This document shows positions 17,406 through 26,885 of a DNA stretch of 64,000 nt, piece by piece. The position numbers and the translations under genes are program-made. Under the pieces are notes generated by a model. It did not search any database and had not been told where the DNA came from. It saw nothing but the letters and a program-made list of their open reading frames with translations. The stretch is taken from assembly GCF_013300725.1 (NCBI RefSeq), contig NZ_JAAIMM010000004.1:62001-126000 (forward strand), read 5' to 3'. Numbering within the stretch: the first letter of the stretch is position 1; the number at the start of each line of letters is the position of its first letter. This DNA is from Allocoprococcus comes. Lineage in GTDB: Bacteria; Bacillota; Clostridia; Lachnospirales; Lachnospiraceae.

Positions 17406-18335
17406 ATGAGTAATGATCGTTTTCAAAGTCAGGAAAAGAGAAATGTGGCATATTACCACCTTCCGGGCTTGTTTGAATTTTATGAATTGTACAGGATGTT
17501 TCTGCCACTATTTTATACACACAGAGAGTATTTTTACGATTGGTGTGAAATCGGTTCTGTTTATGGAGCACCCGAGGACTGTCTGTGGGGCGGTGGACGC
17601 GTGGAGGCGGGAGAAGCAGATCCGGAAGGAGTGTTTACACTTACGCAGGAGTATGGAATTTCTGCGCGCCTGACATTTAGTAATTCATTGATTAGAGAAG
17701 AGCATCTTGCGGATCAGAGATGCAATAAGCTTTGTGTGTTGTTTGAACAAAGTGCAGGGAAGAAAAACGGTGTGATCGTGTATTCGGATCTGCTGCTGGA
17801 TTATTTGAAAAAGAATTATCCCGGATTATATTTTGTTTCATCTACCACGAAGGTTCTGACGAAGTTTCAGGAGTGTCTGCGGGAAATACAGAGAAAGGAT
17901 TTCCGGTATGTCGTGCCGGATTTCCGTCTGAATAAGGTACTGGATAAATGGAATACATTATCAGAAGGTCAGAAGGATAAAGTCGAATTTCTGTGTAATG
18001 AATGCTGCTGGTTCGGCTGCAGGGACAGAAAGCGATGTTATGAAGATGTGAGCCGGAAAAATCTTGGAGAAGATGGAGAGGAACACAGATGTACTGCGCC
18101 GAATGCGAAAGAAGGCTACCGTTTTTCAAAAGCAATGACAAATCCAGGATTTATCAGCGTGGATGACATCAAAAATATTTATTTACCGATGGGATTTACA
18201 AATTTTAAGATCGAAGGCAGGGGACTTGGAAGTGCGCTGGTTCTGGAATTTCTACTGTATTATATGACAAAGCCGGAATATCAGTTGCATGTGAGAGAAG
18301 AATTGTATCTGGATAATATGCTGGATTTGTTTTAA
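17406..18335 (+). CDS. Uncharacterised cysteine-rich protein, distant U32 peptidase-like
   Basis: I do not recognise a named family with confidence. The 309-residue soluble protein has a central FRYVVPDFRLNKV strand, a Cys cluster CNECCWFGCRDRKRC around 197-211, a further HRC and Cys near 225-227, and FKIEGRGLGSA near 270. NExC..GC..R..C and FKIEGR resemble the U32 family (compare DSFKIEGRMKT in the U32 protein at 32.3 kb), whose members bind Fe-S clusters through such cysteines. It has its own promoter and no operon partners, and repeat copy 2 follows its 3' end. A role in an Fe-S dependent modification is a guess. Confidence 0.6.
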   Translation: MSNDRFQSQEKRNVAYYHLPGLFEFYELYRMFLPLFYTHREYFYDWCEIGSVYGAPEDCLWGGGRVEAGEADPEGVFTLTQEYGISARLTFSNSLIREEHLADQRCNKLCVLFEQSAGKKNGVIVYSDLLLDYLKKNYPGLYFVSSTTKVLTKFQECLREIQRKDFRYVVPDFRLNKVLDKWNTLSEGQKDKVEFLCNECCWFGCRDRKRCYEDVSRKNLGEDGEEHRCTAPNAKEGYRFSKAMTNPGFISVDDIKNIYLPMGFTNFKIEGRGLGSALVLEFLLYYMTKPEYQLHVREELYLDNMLDLF

Positions 18336-18498
18336 AATCAAGGGAATTTTCGCAGCACCTGCTGTGAACAACAAGAAAAAATTTTTAATTGGATCTTACT
18401 AACAACTTTTTGTATATTGAGGAATGCCGAAGGATAAAAATAACGTTCCATTTTATCAAAAGCATGGATTTTCAGTTGTGGAAAATGGTTAACAAACA

Positions 18499-18658
18499 GC
18501 CGTGGAAAAATAAAATATCCTCTCCAGATTCATGTATGTGCAATGGAGATGAGACTTAAAAATTATGGAAGCCTTTGCTGACATAATTTTCGCTTTCAGA
18601 GGCTCATCGGAATGATTTGCACATAGAATCTGGAGAGGATATTTTATTTTTTCACGGC
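18499..18658. repeat. Structured intergenic repeat element, copy 2
   Basis: A 33-bp outer stem (18499-18531 with 18626-18658) has 32 Watson-Crick pairs and one G-U. The inner 20 bases of the stem equal copy 1, but the outer part (after GCC) differs on both arms and stays paired. The core with GATGAG/CTCATC and AATTATG-GA-AGC-CTTT-GCT-GA-CATAATT is conserved. It lies between the convergent U32-like gene and pyrI; the right flank CGTCCCC resembles that of copies 1 and 4. Confidence 0.9.
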
Positions 18659-18690
18659 GTCCCCTTGCCTAACTATTCAAAAGCCGGAAT

Positions 18691-19137
18691 CTATCCCCGC
18701 TTTCTATTGTATTTCTCCTCACAGTATTTGCACCGGTATACTTCATTCTCCGGATCGGTCAGTACAAACACATGATCCAGTCCCTGTTCAATCGAAGTAA
18801 TACATCTCGGATTATGGCATCTGATCACATTCTTGATCTCAGATGGCAGTTTCAGTTCCTTTTTCTCAACAATCTTGGAATCTTCGATAATATTTACTGT
18901 GATATTATGATCGATAAAACCAAGGATATCCAGATCAATAATATCGATCGGGCATTCAATCTTGATGATATCCTTTTTTCCCATCTTGTTACTCTTTGCG
19001 TTCTTGATGATGGCTACGCAGCAGTCGAGCTGATCCAGATTCAGATATTTGTAGATATCCATACTTTTTCCGGCCTGGATGTGATCCAGTACGAAGCCTT
19101 CTGAAATTTTCCCGATGTTCAGTGTGTTTTCAACCAT
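18691..19137 (-). CDS. pyrI: Aspartate carbamoyltransferase regulatory chain
   Basis: PyrI binds CTP/ATP allosterically and assembles with PyrB trimers. The 148 residues contain the N-terminal nucleotide domain and a C-terminal zinc domain with four cysteines in CHNPRC and CKYC, spaced as in the E. coli protein. It follows pyrB by 14 bases. Presence of pyrI implies a feedback-regulated holoenzyme. Confidence 0.95.
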   Translation of the reverse strand: MVENTLNIGKISEGFVLDHIQAGKSMDIYKYLNLDQLDCCVAIIKNAKSNKMGKKDIIKIECPIDIIDLDILGFIDHNITVNIIEDSKIVEKKELKLPSEIKNVIRCHNPRCITSIEQGLDHVFVLTDPENEVYRCKYCEEKYNRKRG

Positions 19138-19151
19138 GTCTTTCGCCTCCC

Positions 19152-20072
19152 TTAATCTACATGAATATCCAAAAGTGTCAGGATCAGTGCCATACGGATA
19201 TAGACACCATACTGTACCTGTTTGAAATAAACGGCTCTCGGATCATCATCAACTTCAACAGCAATCTCATTGACACGCGGAAGTGGATGGAGAACCAGCA
19301 TATCTTTTGGCGCGAGCTCCATTTTTTCTTTGTCCAGGATGTAGAAATCTTTCATACGGACATAATCTTCTTCGTTGAAGAAACGCTCTTTCTGCACACG
19401 TGTCATATAAAGAATATCGAGATCCGGAAGGGCATCTTCCAGACGTTCCACTTCTTTGTATGGAATATTTTTCTTATCCAGTACATCTTTGCGTACATAA
19501 CCTGGCAGACGGAGCTCTTCTGGTGAAATTAATACAAACTCAATGTTTTCATAACGCACCAGGGCGTTGATCAGAGAATGTACGGTACGACCGAATTTGA
19601 GGTCTCCACAGAGTCCGATCTTCAGGTTGTTCAGACGTCCTTTTAAAGAACGGATGGTTAAAAGGTCAGTCAGTGTCTGGGTAGGATGCTGATGTCCGCC
19701 ATCACCTGCGTTGATCACCGGGATTGAAGAGTGCTGGGCTGCAACCATCGGTGCACCTTCTTTTGGATGTCTGATCGCACAGATGTCTGCATAGCAGGAA
19801 ACCATACGGATCGTATCTGCTACACTTTCCCCTTTGGTAGCAGAGCTGGAAGCTGCTGAAGAAAAGCCAAGTACATTACCACCGAGATTCATCATTGCTG
19901 CTTCATGACTCAGTCGGGTACGGGTACTTGGCTCATAGAATAAAGTGGCAAGCTTTTTGCCTGCGCAGGCATGTGCATATTTTTCCGGATGAGCTTCGAT
20001 ATCACCTGCAAGATCCATAAGCTTATCAAGCTCTTCCACAGAAAAATCTAAAGGACTCATTAAATGTCTCAT
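19152..20072 (-). CDS. pyrB: Aspartate carbamoyltransferase catalytic chain
   Basis: PyrB makes carbamoyl aspartate from carbamoyl phosphate and aspartate, the committed pyrimidine step. The 306 residues show the carbamoyl-phosphate site EPSTRTRLS, the loop SSATKGES (with Ser and Lys contributed between subunits), [10 protein letters not shown] and [10 protein letters not shown]. Length is typical. It has its own promoter and a hairpin-bearing leader, and is co-transcribed with pyrI. Confidence 0.97.
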   Translation of the reverse strand: MRHLMSPLDFSVEELDKLMDLAGDIEAHPEKYAHACAGKKLATLFYEPSTRTRLSHEAAMMNLGGNVLGFSSAASSSATKGESVADTIRMVSCYADICAIRHPKEGAPMVAAQHSSIPVINAGDGGHQHPTQTLTDLLTIRSLKGRLNNLKIGLCGDLKFGRTVHSLINALVRYENIEFVLISPEELRLPGYVRKDVLDKKNIPYKEVERLEDALPDLDILYMTRVQKERFFNEEDYVRMKDFYILDKEKMELAPKDMLVLHPLPRVNEIAVEVDDDPRAVYFKQVQYGVYIRMALILTLLDIHVD

Positions 20073-20085
20073 AAGAAACCTCCTT

Positions 20086-20113
20086 AAAAATAACCGCAGA
20101 AAATGTGCGGGTT
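20086..20113 (-). promoter_or_regulatory. Terminator-like hairpin in the pyrB leader
   Basis: On the minus strand AACCCGCA pairs with TGCGGTT (one bulge) and is followed by ATTTTT directly before the pyrB AAGGAGG. It could act as an attenuator, but no alternative antiterminator was identified. Confidence 0.45.
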
Positions 20114-20129
20114 CATATATTCTTTATCT

Positions 20130-20158
20130 ATAATATAACAAAAGCAGGGGTATTTCAA
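20130..20158 (-). promoter_or_regulatory. Promoter of pyrBI
   Basis: On the minus strand TTGAAA and TATTAT are separated by 17 bases, giving a leader of about 50 bases. Confidence 0.7.
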
Positions 20159-20224
20159 CCAAGTTTTACATGTTTTTTCTGGACGGGTTTGCGAAGAAAT
20201 GTAGATTTTAGGGAAAAAATATAT

Positions 20225-20230
20225 TATAAT
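20225..20230 (+). promoter_or_regulatory. Candidate -10 box upstream of pheA
   Basis: A perfect TATAAT lies 60 bases before pheA. No convincing -35 box was seen at 16-18 bases, and no T-box leader precedes this gene, unlike aroF. Confidence 0.4.
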
Positions 20231-20290
20231 GAAAAATTAGTAATGTCAGCGTAAAAAAGACATCAGGATAAAACGATAAGGAGTGGGACA

Positions 20291-21421
20291 ATGCAGAGTC
20301 TGGAAGAGATGAGAAAAGAGCTGGATGTGATCGATGACCAGATCACCACGCTTTATGAACAACGTATGAAGGTCTGCGAAGGTGTTGCAGAATATAAGAT
20401 AAAAAATGGCCGCAAGGTATTTGATAAGACAAGAGAGAATGAGAAACTGGCAGCGGTAGCGGAAAAGGTGTCTACAGATTTTAACAAAAAAGGGATCCGG
20501 GAGCTTTTTGAACAGCTGATGAGCATGAGCAGAAAGCTGCAGTACCAGCGTCTTTCTGAGGAAGGAGTTCTGGGAAGACTTCCTTTTATCGGACTGGAGC
20601 AGCTGGATCTTGATGGTACACGTGTGGTCTTCCAGGGAGTGGAAGGAGCCAACAATCAGGCAGCTATGTTAAAATATTTTGGGAAAAATGTGAAAAACTT
20701 CCATGTACCGTCATTCCGTGATGCAATGGAAGCAATTGAAGAGGGAAGCGCAGATTATGCAGTCCTTCCAATTGAAAATTCTTCCGCAGGTCCGGTGACA
20801 CAGGTGTATGACCTTCTGGTGGAATTTGAAAATTACATTGTAGGAGAGACGGTCCTTCCGATTAAGCATATGCTTGCCGGAGTGAAAGGAACTACACTTT
20901 CCAGCATTGAAAGAGTGTATTCACATCCACAGGGACTGATGCAGACATCCCATTTCCTGGATGAACACGGAACCTGGCAGCAGATCAGTGTTGCCAATAC
21001 TTCTATGGCGGCCAAGAAGATGATGGAAGAACAGGATACCACGCAGGCAGCTGTCTGCAACGAATATGCAGCAGAGCTTTACGGACTGGATATCCTGGCA
21101 AGAGAGATCAATGACGAATCTGACAACAGTACAAGATTTATCATTGTCACGAACCAGAAGGTATTCCTGAAAAATGCATCCAAGATCAGTATTTGCTTTG
21201 AAATACCGCATGAGAGTGGATCGTTGTACCATCTGCTTTCCCATTTTATTTACAATGACCTGAACATGACAAAGATCGAATCCCGGCCGGTAGAAGGAAA
21301 AAGCTGGGAATATCGTTTCTTTGTGGACTTTGAAGGAAATCTGGCAGATGCCGCAGTGAAAAATGCGATCCGTGGACTGAGGGAAGAAGCACTGAACCTG
21401 AAAATCCTTGGAAATTATTAG
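20291..21421 (+). CDS. pheA: Bifunctional chorismate mutase / prephenate dehydratase
   Basis: The protein turns chorismate into prephenate and then phenylpyruvate for Phe synthesis. The 376 residues are ordered as an AroQ-type chorismate mutase (about 1-90, with LDVIDDQI and EQRMKVCEGVAEYK), a prephenate dehydratase domain (about 110-290, FQGVEGANNQAA, SSAGPV, and SDNSTRFIIV carrying the catalytic Thr-Arg-Phe), and a C-terminal ACT domain with ESRP for Phe feedback. It is followed by a DUF815 ATPase gene 23 bases downstream. Confidence 0.95.
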   Translation: MQSLEEMRKELDVIDDQITTLYEQRMKVCEGVAEYKIKNGRKVFDKTRENEKLAAVAEKVSTDFNKKGIRELFEQLMSMSRKLQYQRLSEEGVLGRLPFIGLEQLDLDGTRVVFQGVEGANNQAAMLKYFGKNVKNFHVPSFRDAMEAIEEGSADYAVLPIENSSAGPVTQVYDLLVEFENYIVGETVLPIKHMLAGVKGTTLSSIERVYSHPQGLMQTSHFLDEHGTWQQISVANTSMAAKKMMEEQDTTQAAVCNEYAAELYGLDILAREINDESDNSTRFIIVTNQKVFLKNASKISICFEIPHESGSLYHLLSHFIYNDLNMTKIESRPVEGKSWEYRFFVDFEGNLADAAVKNAIRGLREEALNLKILGNY

Positions 21422-21444
21422 ACTGAAAAAGAGAGGACACGGCT

Positions 21445-22734
21445 ATGAGAACAAATGAACTGATATTATATCGTTATATGGAACATGAAGATCTGCTGCG
21501 GGACATGACATTTCTGATCGACAATGCAGATAATGATTATTACAACAAAGAGGATTTGAAGAGCCTTCTTTTCGAAAATTTAAATGAGCTGATCGAGCTG
21601 GCTGCAAACTATGGATTCGAGGGAAACCTCTGGCATACCTTCCTGACCTTCCTGCTTGCCAACAGTGAGAATGCTTACAGCACAGCCTGTGAAGTGGTAG
21701 GAGAGGTAGAGGGAAGCGTCAATAAAGTAGCCCTTCATGATTTTCAGATTTTTAAAGAACTGTTTGAATATGATCTGAAAGAGATGGGTGAAAAACTCGG
21801 TACAGACAGCCTGGAACTGATTGAGGACTATCATCCGGTCAGTGCCAAGGGACATGTATTTAACAAGAGGATTCGCGACCGGATCTGCGACTTAAGCAAA
21901 GCTCTCGCGCAGACAGATGATGCAGAAGAATTTAAGACAACTGTAACCCAGTTCTACAAAGAATTCGGAGTGGGAACTTTCGGACTTCACAAGGCATTCC
22001 GTATTGAGCACACGGAAGAAGGAGCACAGATCGTGCCGATCACCAAGATCGCACACGTCCATCTGGATGATCTGGTGGGCTATGACATTGCCAAGAAGAA
22101 ACTGATCGATAATACCGAGGCATTTGTAAAGGGCAAAAAGGCTAATAACTGTCTGCTTTTTGGTGATGCCGGAACCGGTAAATCTTCTTCGATCAAGGCA
22201 ATCCTGAACCAGTATTATGATCAGGGGCTTCGTATGATCGAAGTGTACAAGCATCAGTTCAAAGATCTGAATGATGTGATCGCACAGATCAAGAACCGTA
22301 ATTATAAATTTATTATTTATATGGATGATCTTTCATTTGAAGAATTCGAGATTGAGTACAAATACCTGAAAGCTGTGATCGAAGGCGGTCTGGAGAAGAA
22401 ACCGGATAATATCCTGATCTATGCAACTTCCAACAGAAGACATCTGGTACGTGAGACATTCAAAGACAAAGCTGACAGAGATGAAGAACTGCACACCAAT
22501 GATACTGTACAGGAGAAGCTTTCTCTTGTAGCAAGATTCGGTGTGACCATCTATTTTGGCAAACCGGACAAAAAAGAATTCCAGAAGATTGTCACCACGC
22601 TTGCAGATCGTTACGGTGTCGAGATGGAAGAGGAAAAGCTTCTTCTGGAGGCAAACAAATGGGAACTGAGCCATGGTGGATTAAGCGGACGTACTGCACA
22701 GCAGTTTATTGATTATCTGCTTGGACAACAATAA
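21445..22734 (+). CDS. DUF815-type AAA ATP-binding protein
   Basis: The 429-residue protein has an alpha-helical N-terminal region and an AAA-type ATPase core: FGDAGTGKSSS is the Walker A loop near 235 and FIIYMDDLSFEE the Walker B strand, with ATSNRRHL as the sensor-1 region. This arrangement is that of DUF815 proteins, which are widespread and of unknown role. The C-terminal lid holds GLSGRTAQQFIDYLLGQQ. The prmA start follows 13 bases later. Confidence 0.9.
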   Translation: MRTNELILYRYMEHEDLLRDMTFLIDNADNDYYNKEDLKSLLFENLNELIELAANYGFEGNLWHTFLTFLLANSENAYSTACEVVGEVEGSVNKVALHDFQIFKELFEYDLKEMGEKLGTDSLELIEDYHPVSAKGHVFNKRIRDRICDLSKALAQTDDAEEFKTTVTQFYKEFGVGTFGLHKAFRIEHTEEGAQIVPITKIAHVHLDDLVGYDIAKKKLIDNTEAFVKGKKANNCLLFGDAGTGKSSSIKAILNQYYDQGLRMIEVYKHQFKDLNDVIAQIKNRNYKFIIYMDDLSFEEFEIEYKYLKAVIEGGLEKKPDNILIYATSNRRHLVRETFKDKADRDEELHTNDTVQEKLSLVARFGVTIYFGKPDKKEFQKIVTTLADRYGVEMEEEKLLLEANKWELSHGGLSGRTAQQFIDYLLGQQ

Positions 22735-22747
22735 AAGGAGAACCAAT

Positions 22748-23710
22748 ATGAAGTGGAATAAATTCAGATTAAAGACAACAACCGAGGCAGAAGACATTGT
22801 CAGCAGTATGCTGATGGACCTTGGTGTACAGGGAATCGAGATTGAGGATAAGATTCCGATGACACAGGCGGAAAAAGAGCAGATGTTTGTTGATATCCTT
22901 CCGGAGACAGGAATTGATGATGGCGTGGCATATATCAGCTTTTATCTGGAAGAGGACGAAGAAAAAGAAAGCCTTCTGGAGAGTGTAAAAAATGAACTGG
23001 AAGATATGCGTGCCTATGTGGAAGTAGGCGAAGGAACGATAGAAGAATCCCAGACAGAGGATGTGGACTGGGTCAATAACTGGAAAAAATATTTTCACCA
23101 GTTCTATGTGGATGATATCCTGATCATTCCGTCCTGGGAAGAAGTAAAGCCGGAAGATGAAGGCAAGATGATCGTGCATATCGATCCGGGAACAGCATTT
23201 GGAACCGGAATGCATGAGACCACACAGCTCTGTATCCGTCAGCTCCGCAAATATGTGACAGAGGACACCAGAATTCTGGATGTGGGATGCGGAAGTGGAA
23301 TTCTTGGAATGCTGGCGCTGATGTTCGGTGCGAAGTATTCGGTAGGAACAGACCTGGATCCGTGTGCGATTGATGCAACTTATGAAAATATGGAAGTCAA
23401 CGGTATTTCAAAGGATAAATACGAAGTAATGATCGGAAATATCATTGATGATAAAGCGGTTCAGGATAAAGTTGGTTATGGGTGCTATGATATTGTTGTA
23501 GCGAATATTCTTGCAGACGTACTGGTGCCGCTGACACCGGTGATCGTGAACCAGTTAAAAGATGGTGGTATCTACGTGACAAGTGGTATCATCGAAGACA
23601 AGGAGGAGACGGTAAAAGCAGCGGTAGAGGCAGCAGGTCTCACGGTCCTGGAGGTTCATCATCAGGGAGAATGGGTATCTGTAACAGCGAGAAAAGAAAC
23701 GAAAGCGTAG
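22748..23710 (+). CDS. prmA: Ribosomal protein L11 methyltransferase
   Basis: PrmA methylates ribosomal protein L11 with S-adenosylmethionine. The 320 residues have the N-terminal L11-recognition domain with VDWVNNWKKYFHQF, the linker DPGTAFGTGMHETT, and the SAM motif ILDVGCGSGILGM; the catalytic-loop segment is VVANILADVL. The upstream ATG at 22709 lies inside the previous gene and is rejected in favour of the ATG preceded by AAAGGAG. It is co-transcribed with rsmE. Confidence 0.95.
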   Translation: MKWNKFRLKTTTEAEDIVSSMLMDLGVQGIEIEDKIPMTQAEKEQMFVDILPETGIDDGVAYISFYLEEDEEKESLLESVKNELEDMRAYVEVGEGTIEESQTEDVDWVNNWKKYFHQFYVDDILIIPSWEEVKPEDEGKMIVHIDPGTAFGTGMHETTQLCIRQLRKYVTEDTRILDVGCGSGILGMLALMFGAKYSVGTDLDPCAIDATYENMEVNGISKDKYEVMIGNIIDDKAVQDKVGYGCYDIVVANILADVLVPLTPVIVNQLKDGGIYVTSGIIEDKEETVKAAVEAAGLTVLEVHHQGEWVSVTARKETKA

Positions 23711-23729
23711 GCAGAGAGGATCAGAAAAG

Positions 23730-24467
23730 ATGCATCATTTTTTTGTGACACCACAGCAGATCTCCGGAGATAAGATCCGGATTGAAGGCGGAGATGTTAA
23801 TCATATGAAGAATGTGCTCCGGATGAAGCTGCATGAAAAGGCTGAAATCAGTGACGGAGAAAGCAGAACCTATCTGTGCGAGGTGGAAGCCTATGAAGAA
23901 GATGTGGCGGTTCTGCATATTCTGGAAGAGATGGAAGCGGACACGGAACCGGCGTCAAAGCTGTATCTTTTCCAGGGACTTCCCAAAAGCGATAAGATGG
24001 AGCTGATCGTGCAAAAAGCGGTGGAGCTTGGCGTGTATCAGGTGATTCCGGTAGCAATGAAGCGTTCTGTTGTTCGGCTGGATGATAAGAAAGCAGCGAA
24101 AAAAGCAGACCGCTGGAATTCTATTGCGGAAAGTGCGGCAAAGCAAGCCGGAAGAAACCGGATCCCGGAAGTTACCATGCCGCTTTCTTATAAAGAAGCC
24201 CTGAAAATGGCAGAGGAGCTTGATGTGATTTTGCTTCCGTATGAGCTTGCGGGCGGTATGGAAGCAACAAGAGAAGTGATCCGTCAGATTAAGAGCGGAC
24301 AGTCTGTCGGAATTTTCATCGGACCAGAGGGAGGGTTTGAACCGGAAGAAGTTGATGTGGCAGTCAGTATGGGGGCGAAGGTCATCACCCTGGGCAGGCG
24401 GATCCTGCGGACAGAGACAGCCGGACTTGCAACGCTTGCTGTACTGATGTTTGAACTGGAACAGTAG
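23730..24467 (+). CDS. rsmE: 16S rRNA (uracil-1498-N3) methyltransferase
   Basis: RsmE methylates U1498 of 16S rRNA. The 245 residues have an N-terminal PUA-like domain (GDVNHMKNVLRMK) and a SPOUT methyltransferase domain with the knot motifs IGPEGGFEPEEV and LGRRILRTETAGLATLAVL. Length is typical. The prmA-rsmE pair is a common Firmicutes order. Confidence 0.95.
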   Translation: MHHFFVTPQQISGDKIRIEGGDVNHMKNVLRMKLHEKAEISDGESRTYLCEVEAYEEDVAVLHILEEMEADTEPASKLYLFQGLPKSDKMELIVQKAVELGVYQVIPVAMKRSVVRLDDKKAAKKADRWNSIAESAAKQAGRNRIPEVTMPLSYKEALKMAEELDVILLPYELAGGMEATREVIRQIKSGQSVGIFIGPEGGFEPEEVDVAVSMGAKVITLGRRILRTETAGLATLAVLMFELEQ

Positions 24468-24526
24468 ACCGGCAGGCAAAGAACTGCATAAGATAAAGAG
24501 AAGAAGTGTTTGGGAGACAAAGAAAA

Positions 24527-25684
24527 ATGGAAGTTTATCTGGATAATTCAGCAACAACGAGAGCCTATGAGTGTGTTCGGGATATAGTCGGAAAAGTGAT
24601 GTGTGAGGATTACGGCAATCCATCCTCCATGCATAAAAAAGGTGTGGATGCAGAAGCGTATGTCCGTGAGGCGAAGGAGACACTTGCAAAGATTCTGAAG
24701 GTGCAGGAAAAGGAACTTTATTTCACATCCGGTGGAACAGAAAGTGACAACCTTGCATTGATCGGAGGTGCACGTGCCAATCACCGTGCCGGTAAGCATC
24801 TGATCACCAGCTCGATCGAACATCCGGCAATTCTCAATACCATGCGTTACCTGGAAGAGGAGGAGGGCTATCGTGTGACCTATCTTCCGGTTGATGAGTA
24901 TGGACGGATCCGTCTGGATGCGTTAAAGGAAGCGCTCTGTGACGAGACGATCCTGGTATCGGTCATGTATGTGAACAACGAAGTAGGATCGGTTCAGCCG
25001 ATCGCAGAAGCATCTGCGATCGTAAAGGCTTACAATAAAAATATCCTGTTCCATGTGGATGCAGTACAGGGATTTGGAAAATATAAGATTTACCCGAAAA
25101 AGATGGGAATCGATATGCTTTCTGTAAGCGGACATAAGATTCATGGACCGAAGGGAATCGGTTTTATCTATATCAATGAAAAAGCAAAAGTAAAACCGAT
25201 CATTTTCGGAGGCGAGCAGCAGAAAAACATGCGTTCCGGAACAGAAAATGTACCGGGGATTGCAGGAATCGGGCTGGCAGCAAAGACGATTTACACAGAC
25301 CTGGATGAAAAGGTGGCACATATGCGTGCCTTGAAACAGCACTTTATCGAAGGGGTACAGAAAATCGATCGTACTGTGATCCACGGACTTTATGATGAAA
25401 CAAGTGCACCACATATCATCAGTGTGGGATTTGCAGGAATCCGGAGTGAGGTTCTTCTTCATACACTGGAAGAGAAGGGGATTTATGTATCATCCGGTTC
25501 GGCATGTGCATCCAACCATCCGGCGATCAGCGGAGTGTTAAAGGGAATCGGAGCCGGAAAAGAATATCTGGATGCAACGCTCAGATTCAGTATGTCAGAA
25601 TTTACTACAGAAGAAGAAATTGACTATACGCTGGAAACATTATATAATTGTGTACCGATGCTTAGAAAGTACACACGCCATTAG
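24527..25684 (+). CDS. Cysteine desulfurase (NifS/IscS type)
   Basis: The PLP enzyme removes sulfur from cysteine as a protein persulfide. The 385-residue protein begins MEVYLDNSATTRAYE, has HVDAVQGFGK for PLP contacts, the Schiff-base lysine in SVSGHKIHGPKG, and the catalytic cysteine in SSGSACAS. I chose the ATG behind GGGAGA; a GTG 21 bases earlier is possible. It lies 9 bases before thiI, so its main job is probably sulfur delivery for tRNA 4-thiouridine, the role of NifZ in Bacillus. Confidence 0.93.
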   Translation: MEVYLDNSATTRAYECVRDIVGKVMCEDYGNPSSMHKKGVDAEAYVREAKETLAKILKVQEKELYFTSGGTESDNLALIGGARANHRAGKHLITSSIEHPAILNTMRYLEEEEGYRVTYLPVDEYGRIRLDALKEALCDETILVSVMYVNNEVGSVQPIAEASAIVKAYNKNILFHVDAVQGFGKYKIYPKKMGIDMLSVSGHKIHGPKGIGFIYINEKAKVKPIIFGGEQQKNMRSGTENVPGIAGIGLAAKTIYTDLDEKVAHMRALKQHFIEGVQKIDRTVIHGLYDETSAPHIISVGFAGIRSEVLLHTLEEKGIYVSSGSACASNHPAISGVLKGIGAGKEYLDATLRFSMSEFTTEEEIDYTLETLYNCVPMLRKYTRH

Positions 25685-25693
25685 GAGGAAAGA

Positions 25694-26875
25694 ATGAAGT
25701 TTCAGACTTATTTGATAAAATATGGAGAAATCGGAATCAAAGGAAAGAACCGTTATATGTTCGAGGATGCACTGGTAAGACAGATTAAGCATTCCTTAAA
25801 GGATCTGGACGGATTATTCCATACTTATAAAGCACAGGGAAGAGTTTATGTGGACTGTGACGGAGATTATGATGGGGACGAAGTAGTAGAAGCTCTGAAG
25901 AGAGTATTCGGAATCGTCGGGATCTGCCCGGTTGTCCGCGTAGAGGATAAAGGATTTGAAGAACTGAAAAAAGATGTGATCGCATATATGGATGAAGTAT
26001 ATCCGGATAAGAACATCACATTTAAAGTGGAATCCCGCCGTGCAAAAAAAACTTATCCAAAGAAATCGATGGAGATCAACTATGACCTTGGGGAAGCCAT
26101 CCTGTATGCATTCCCGGAGATCCGTGTAGACGTCCATCATCCGGATGTACTGCTTCACGTAGAAGTCAGAGAAGAGATCTATATCTATTCTGAGATCATT
26201 CCGGGACCTGGTGGAATGCCGATCGGGACCAATGGAACCGCGATGCTTCTGCTTTCCGGTGGAATCGACAGTCCGGTTGCAGGTTATATGATTTCCAAAC
26301 GTGGTGTCGGACTGGAGGCAACTTATTTCCATGCACCGCCGTATACAAGCGAGAGGGCCAAACAGAAGGTAGTGGATCTTGCAAAGCAGGTTTCCAAATA
26401 TACAGGACCGATCAAGCTGCATGTAGTCAACTTTACCGATATCCAGCTTTATATCTATGAAAAATGCCCGCATGACGAGCTGACGATCATCATGCGCCGT
26501 TATATGATGCGGATCGCAGAGCATTTTGCAAAAGAAGACGGATGCTTAGGGCTGATCACAGGTGAGAGTATCGGACAGGTGGCAAGCCAGACCATGCAGA
26601 GTCTGATGGCAACCAACGATGTATGTACATTGCCGGTATACCGGCCACTGATCGGATTTGACAAGCAGGAGATCGTAGATATTTCAGAGAAGATCGGAAC
26701 CTATGAGACTTCCATTCTTCCATACGAAGACTGTTGCACGATCTTCGTGGCAAAACATCCGGTTACCAAACCGAATGTAGAAGTGATCCGCAAATCAGAA
26801 GAGAACTTAAGTGAAAAGATTGATGAACTGTTTGCAGAAGCAGTGAATACTGTGGAGACGATCATCGTAAAATAA
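25694..26875 (+). CDS. thiI: tRNA 4-thiouridine synthetase
   Basis: ThiI adenylates U8 of tRNA and transfers sulfur. The 393 residues have the ferredoxin-like and THUMP domains (to about 165), followed by a PP-loop ATPase with LLLSGGIDSPVAGYM near 190 and ESIGQVASQT. The C-terminal rhodanese domain of the E. coli protein is absent, as in most Firmicutes, which fits with a dedicated desulfurase next door. The start is preceded by AGGAGGAAAG. Confidence 0.95.
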   Translation: MKFQTYLIKYGEIGIKGKNRYMFEDALVRQIKHSLKDLDGLFHTYKAQGRVYVDCDGDYDGDEVVEALKRVFGIVGICPVVRVEDKGFEELKKDVIAYMDEVYPDKNITFKVESRRAKKTYPKKSMEINYDLGEAILYAFPEIRVDVHHPDVLLHVEVREEIYIYSEIIPGPGGMPIGTNGTAMLLLSGGIDSPVAGYMISKRGVGLEATYFHAPPYTSERAKQKVVDLAKQVSKYTGPIKLHVVNFTDIQLYIYEKCPHDELTIIMRRYMMRIAEHFAKEDGCLGLITGESIGQVASQTMQSLMATNDVCTLPVYRPLIGFDKQEIVDISEKIGTYETSILPYEDCCTIFVAKHPVTKPNVEVIRKSEENLSEKIDELFAEAVNTVETIIVK

Positions 26876-26885
26876 TAAAAGAAAA

